The position numbers were made by a program, and so were the translations under genes. The notes beneath the pieces were generated by a model. The model was not told where the DNA came from. It searched no databases and saw nothing but the letters and a program-made list of their open reading frames with translations. This document shows, piece by piece, positions 11,234 to 12,713 of a DNA stretch of 12,713 nt (position 1 is its first letter; each line of letters opens with the position of its first letter). The stretch spans positions 1 through 12,713 of the forward strand of contig JAAVAG010000035.1 in assembly GCA_014804185.1 (NCBI GenBank), written 5' to 3'. This DNA is from Lachnospiraceae bacterium (GTDB lineage: Bacteria; Bacillota; Clostridia; Lachnospirales; Lachnospiraceae).

Positions 11234-12713
11234 ATGCCGCTTATGGGAAGTTTATACGTAGGAGCATCCGGATTACAGACGAGCCAGAATGTGCTGAACA
11301 CAGTAGCACACAATATGACCAATGTCGATACAACTGGGTATGTCAGACAGCAGTCGCTGCTGGCTACCAAGATGTACAATACCATATCCGTAAACCCCAG
11401 AGCTATTTCTAATCAGCAGATCGGTCTTGGGGTTAATTATTCCGCGACAAGACAAGTGAGAGATTATTTTCTGGATAAAACATACCGCCGGGAATCCGGG
11501 CGCAGTATGTTTTATGAGGTTTCCACGGAAGTAATGGGCGAAGTGGAAAACCTGCTGGGAGAGTTGAACGGGGAGGATTTTCAGTCGGCCCTGTCCAATC
11601 TGTGGACGGCGGTACAGCAGCTGGCGGAGAATCCCAGCAGCAGCGTGACCCAGGGCCTGCTTGTGCAGCGCGCCTCCGAGTTCCTGAGCCGGGCGGGCGC
11701 GGTCTACAACGACCTGTGCGCCTACCAGAATAATCTGAATACGCAGATCAAACAGAAAATAAATACCGTCAACGAGTATGGCCGTCAGATCCAGCAGTTG
11801 AACAATGCCATCCGCAAGGTGGAGGCCGGCGGCGTGGAGCATGCCAACGACATGCGGGATGCACGGAACCAGCTTCTGGACGAACTGGCCAAGCTGACGA
11901 AAATGGAGTATAAAGAGAACGCCTACGGCGATGTGGAAGTACAGATAGAAGGCGTGGACTTTGTCAAGGGCGGCAGAGTGTACGAGATGGAGACCTGGAC
12001 GGATCCCGCCACAGGCTTTTACAAACCTTACTGGCCGCAGAATGCGGAAGTATATCCGCCGCAGAGCGAAAAGGATATCAAGCGCGCACTGGTGTTTGAC
12101 CTGCAGCAGGATGTGTCTTCCACGCTGAACACCGATATCGGCGGACTGAAAGCCATGCTGCTGGCGAGAGGGGATTACAGGGCGGATTGCTCGGATATCA
12201 AAAAAGATTATGATAAAGTATCGCAATCCATCGTGATGAACATGCAGGCGGAATTTGACCTGTTGGTGCACAATATAACCACCAAGATGAACAGCGTGCT
12301 GGCAGGCGCCTATAATCCGGATACCGGATATATGTGCGACGAGAACGGAGCGCCGCTGCAGCTGTTCCAGAAAATCAACAGCGCCGGATATACCCAGGCA
12401 GCGGACGGCACGTGGAATTATGTGGAGGAAGACTGGGACAGCCCGGAGACTCTGTATTCCGTCAGAAATCTGCAGATCAACGGCGCACTGATGAAAGAAC
12501 CCGGAAAGCTGGGCTTTAAGCTGGATGAAGAATCAGTGGATTATGCCACGGCGGAGGCGATGAAAGAGGCGTTTGCCGCGGAGGAATGGACGCTGAATCC
12601 AAATGTGCAGAAGCAGACCAATTTCATTAATTATTATACGGATCTGGTGGCGCAGGTCGCCAACTCCGGCCAGGTCTTCTGCAGTATATACAACAATCAG
12701 GAAGCAACGGTGC
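11234..12713 (+). CDS. flgK: FlgK, flagellar hook-associated protein 1 (3' end outside window)
   Basis: The frame opens at the ATG at 11234 (GGAG at 11222-11225, 8 nt away) and continues for 493 codons to the window edge without a stop. The N-terminus GSLYVGASGLQTSQNVLN, then HNMTNVDTTGYVRQQ (residues 26-40), is the conserved rod/hook/HAP motif. Further on, ENLLGELNGEDFQSALSNLWTAVQQLAENPSS and HANDMRDARNQLLDELAKL are FlgK-specific. FlgK forms the first ring of the hook-filament junction after export by FlgN. Cysteines are present in the surface domain (for example CDENGAP), uncommon in flagellar axial proteins but seen in anaerobes. The 88 bp after flgN hold no gene and no clear terminator, so flgK is likely co-transcribed. 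The missing C-terminus would carry the second half of the D0 coiled coil. Confidence 0.95.
   Translation, partial: MPLMGSLYVGASGLQTSQNVLNTVAHNMTNVDTTGYVRQQSLLATKMYNTISVNPRAISNQQIGLGVNYSATRQVRDYFLDKTYRRESGRSMFYEVSTEVMGEVENLLGELNGEDFQSALSNLWTAVQQLAENPSSSVTQGLLVQRASEFLSRAGAVYNDLCAYQNNLNTQIKQKINTVNEYGRQIQQLNNAIRKVEAGGVEHANDMRDARNQLLDELAKLTKMEYKENAYGDVEVQIEGVDFVKGGRVYEMETWTDPATGFYKPYWPQNAEVYPPQSEKDIKRALVFDLQQDVSSTLNTDIGGLKAMLLARGDYRADCSDIKKDYDKVSQSIVMNMQAEFDLLVHNITTKMNSVLAGAYNPDTGYMCDENGAPLQLFQKINSAGYTQAADGTWNYVEEDWDSPETLYSVRNLQINGALMKEPGKLGFKLDEESVDYATAEAMKEAFAAEEWTLNPNVQKQTNFINYYTDLVAQVANSGQVFCSIYNNQEATV

Noticed and set aside
11273..12271. A 332-codon open frame on the - strand across flgK
   Set aside because: It is antisense to a clearly conserved FlgK frame, has no ribosome site, and its His/Gln/Leu-rich translation has no recognisable domain. 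It is a codon-usage shadow.

Overview
The window looks like chromosomal DNA from a motile, flagellated member of the Clostridia, most likely a Lachnospiraceae relative. This rests on style and gene content: a moderate-GC genome with strong AGGAGG ribosome sites, BceRS-BceAB and lantibiotic-type ABC modules, and a flgM-flgN-flgK operon behind a SigD-type promoter. The genus cannot be fixed from the sequence alone. No mobile element, CRISPR array, tRNA or rRNA was seen.

Left part (1-1850). A TetR-family repressor, cut by the left edge, is transcribed leftward. Divergent from it lies a well-formed promoter, then a yybP-ykoY-type Mn2+ riboswitch aptamer, two tandem intrinsic-terminator hairpins, and a 324-residue CaCA-family cation/Na+ antiporter. 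The riboswitch makes manganese efflux the best guess for the antiporter. The two terminators appear related in sequence. Their arms can also pair with each other, which suggests a relay-type expression platform.

Middle (1898-6560). A complete peptide-antibiotic sensing and detoxification module of the Bce type runs on the + strand: OmpR-type response regulator, intramembrane-sensing histidine kinase, ABC ATPase, and a 10-TM permease with a large extracellular domain. A perfect 20-bp palindrome matching the BceR-type operator, a terminator-like hairpin and a -10 box lie between the kinase and ATPase genes, so regulator/kinase and transporter are probably separate transcription units. A 13-bp tandem duplication and a three-copy 17-bp tandem repeat sit at the gene junctions.

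Middle right (6576-10082). A second, differently built two-component/ABC system runs on the - strand, in the order response regulator, ABC ATPase, ABC-2 permease, histidine kinase. It resembles bacitracin/lantibiotic self-protection (BcrAB/LanFEG-like) modules. Four 7-bp direct repeats at 11-12 bp spacing, just before the ATPase gene, are a convincing binding site for its own regulator. The regulator seems to start at a CTG codon behind a possible attenuator hairpin.

Right part (10241-12713). A SigD/FliA-type promoter (TAAA-N15-TCCGATAT) drives flgM (anti-sigma-28), flgN (export chaperone) and flgK (hook-filament junction protein 1, cut by the right edge). The overall picture is an envelope-stress and metal-homeostasis block next to a late flagellar operon. 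The most interesting item is the riboswitch with its double terminator.
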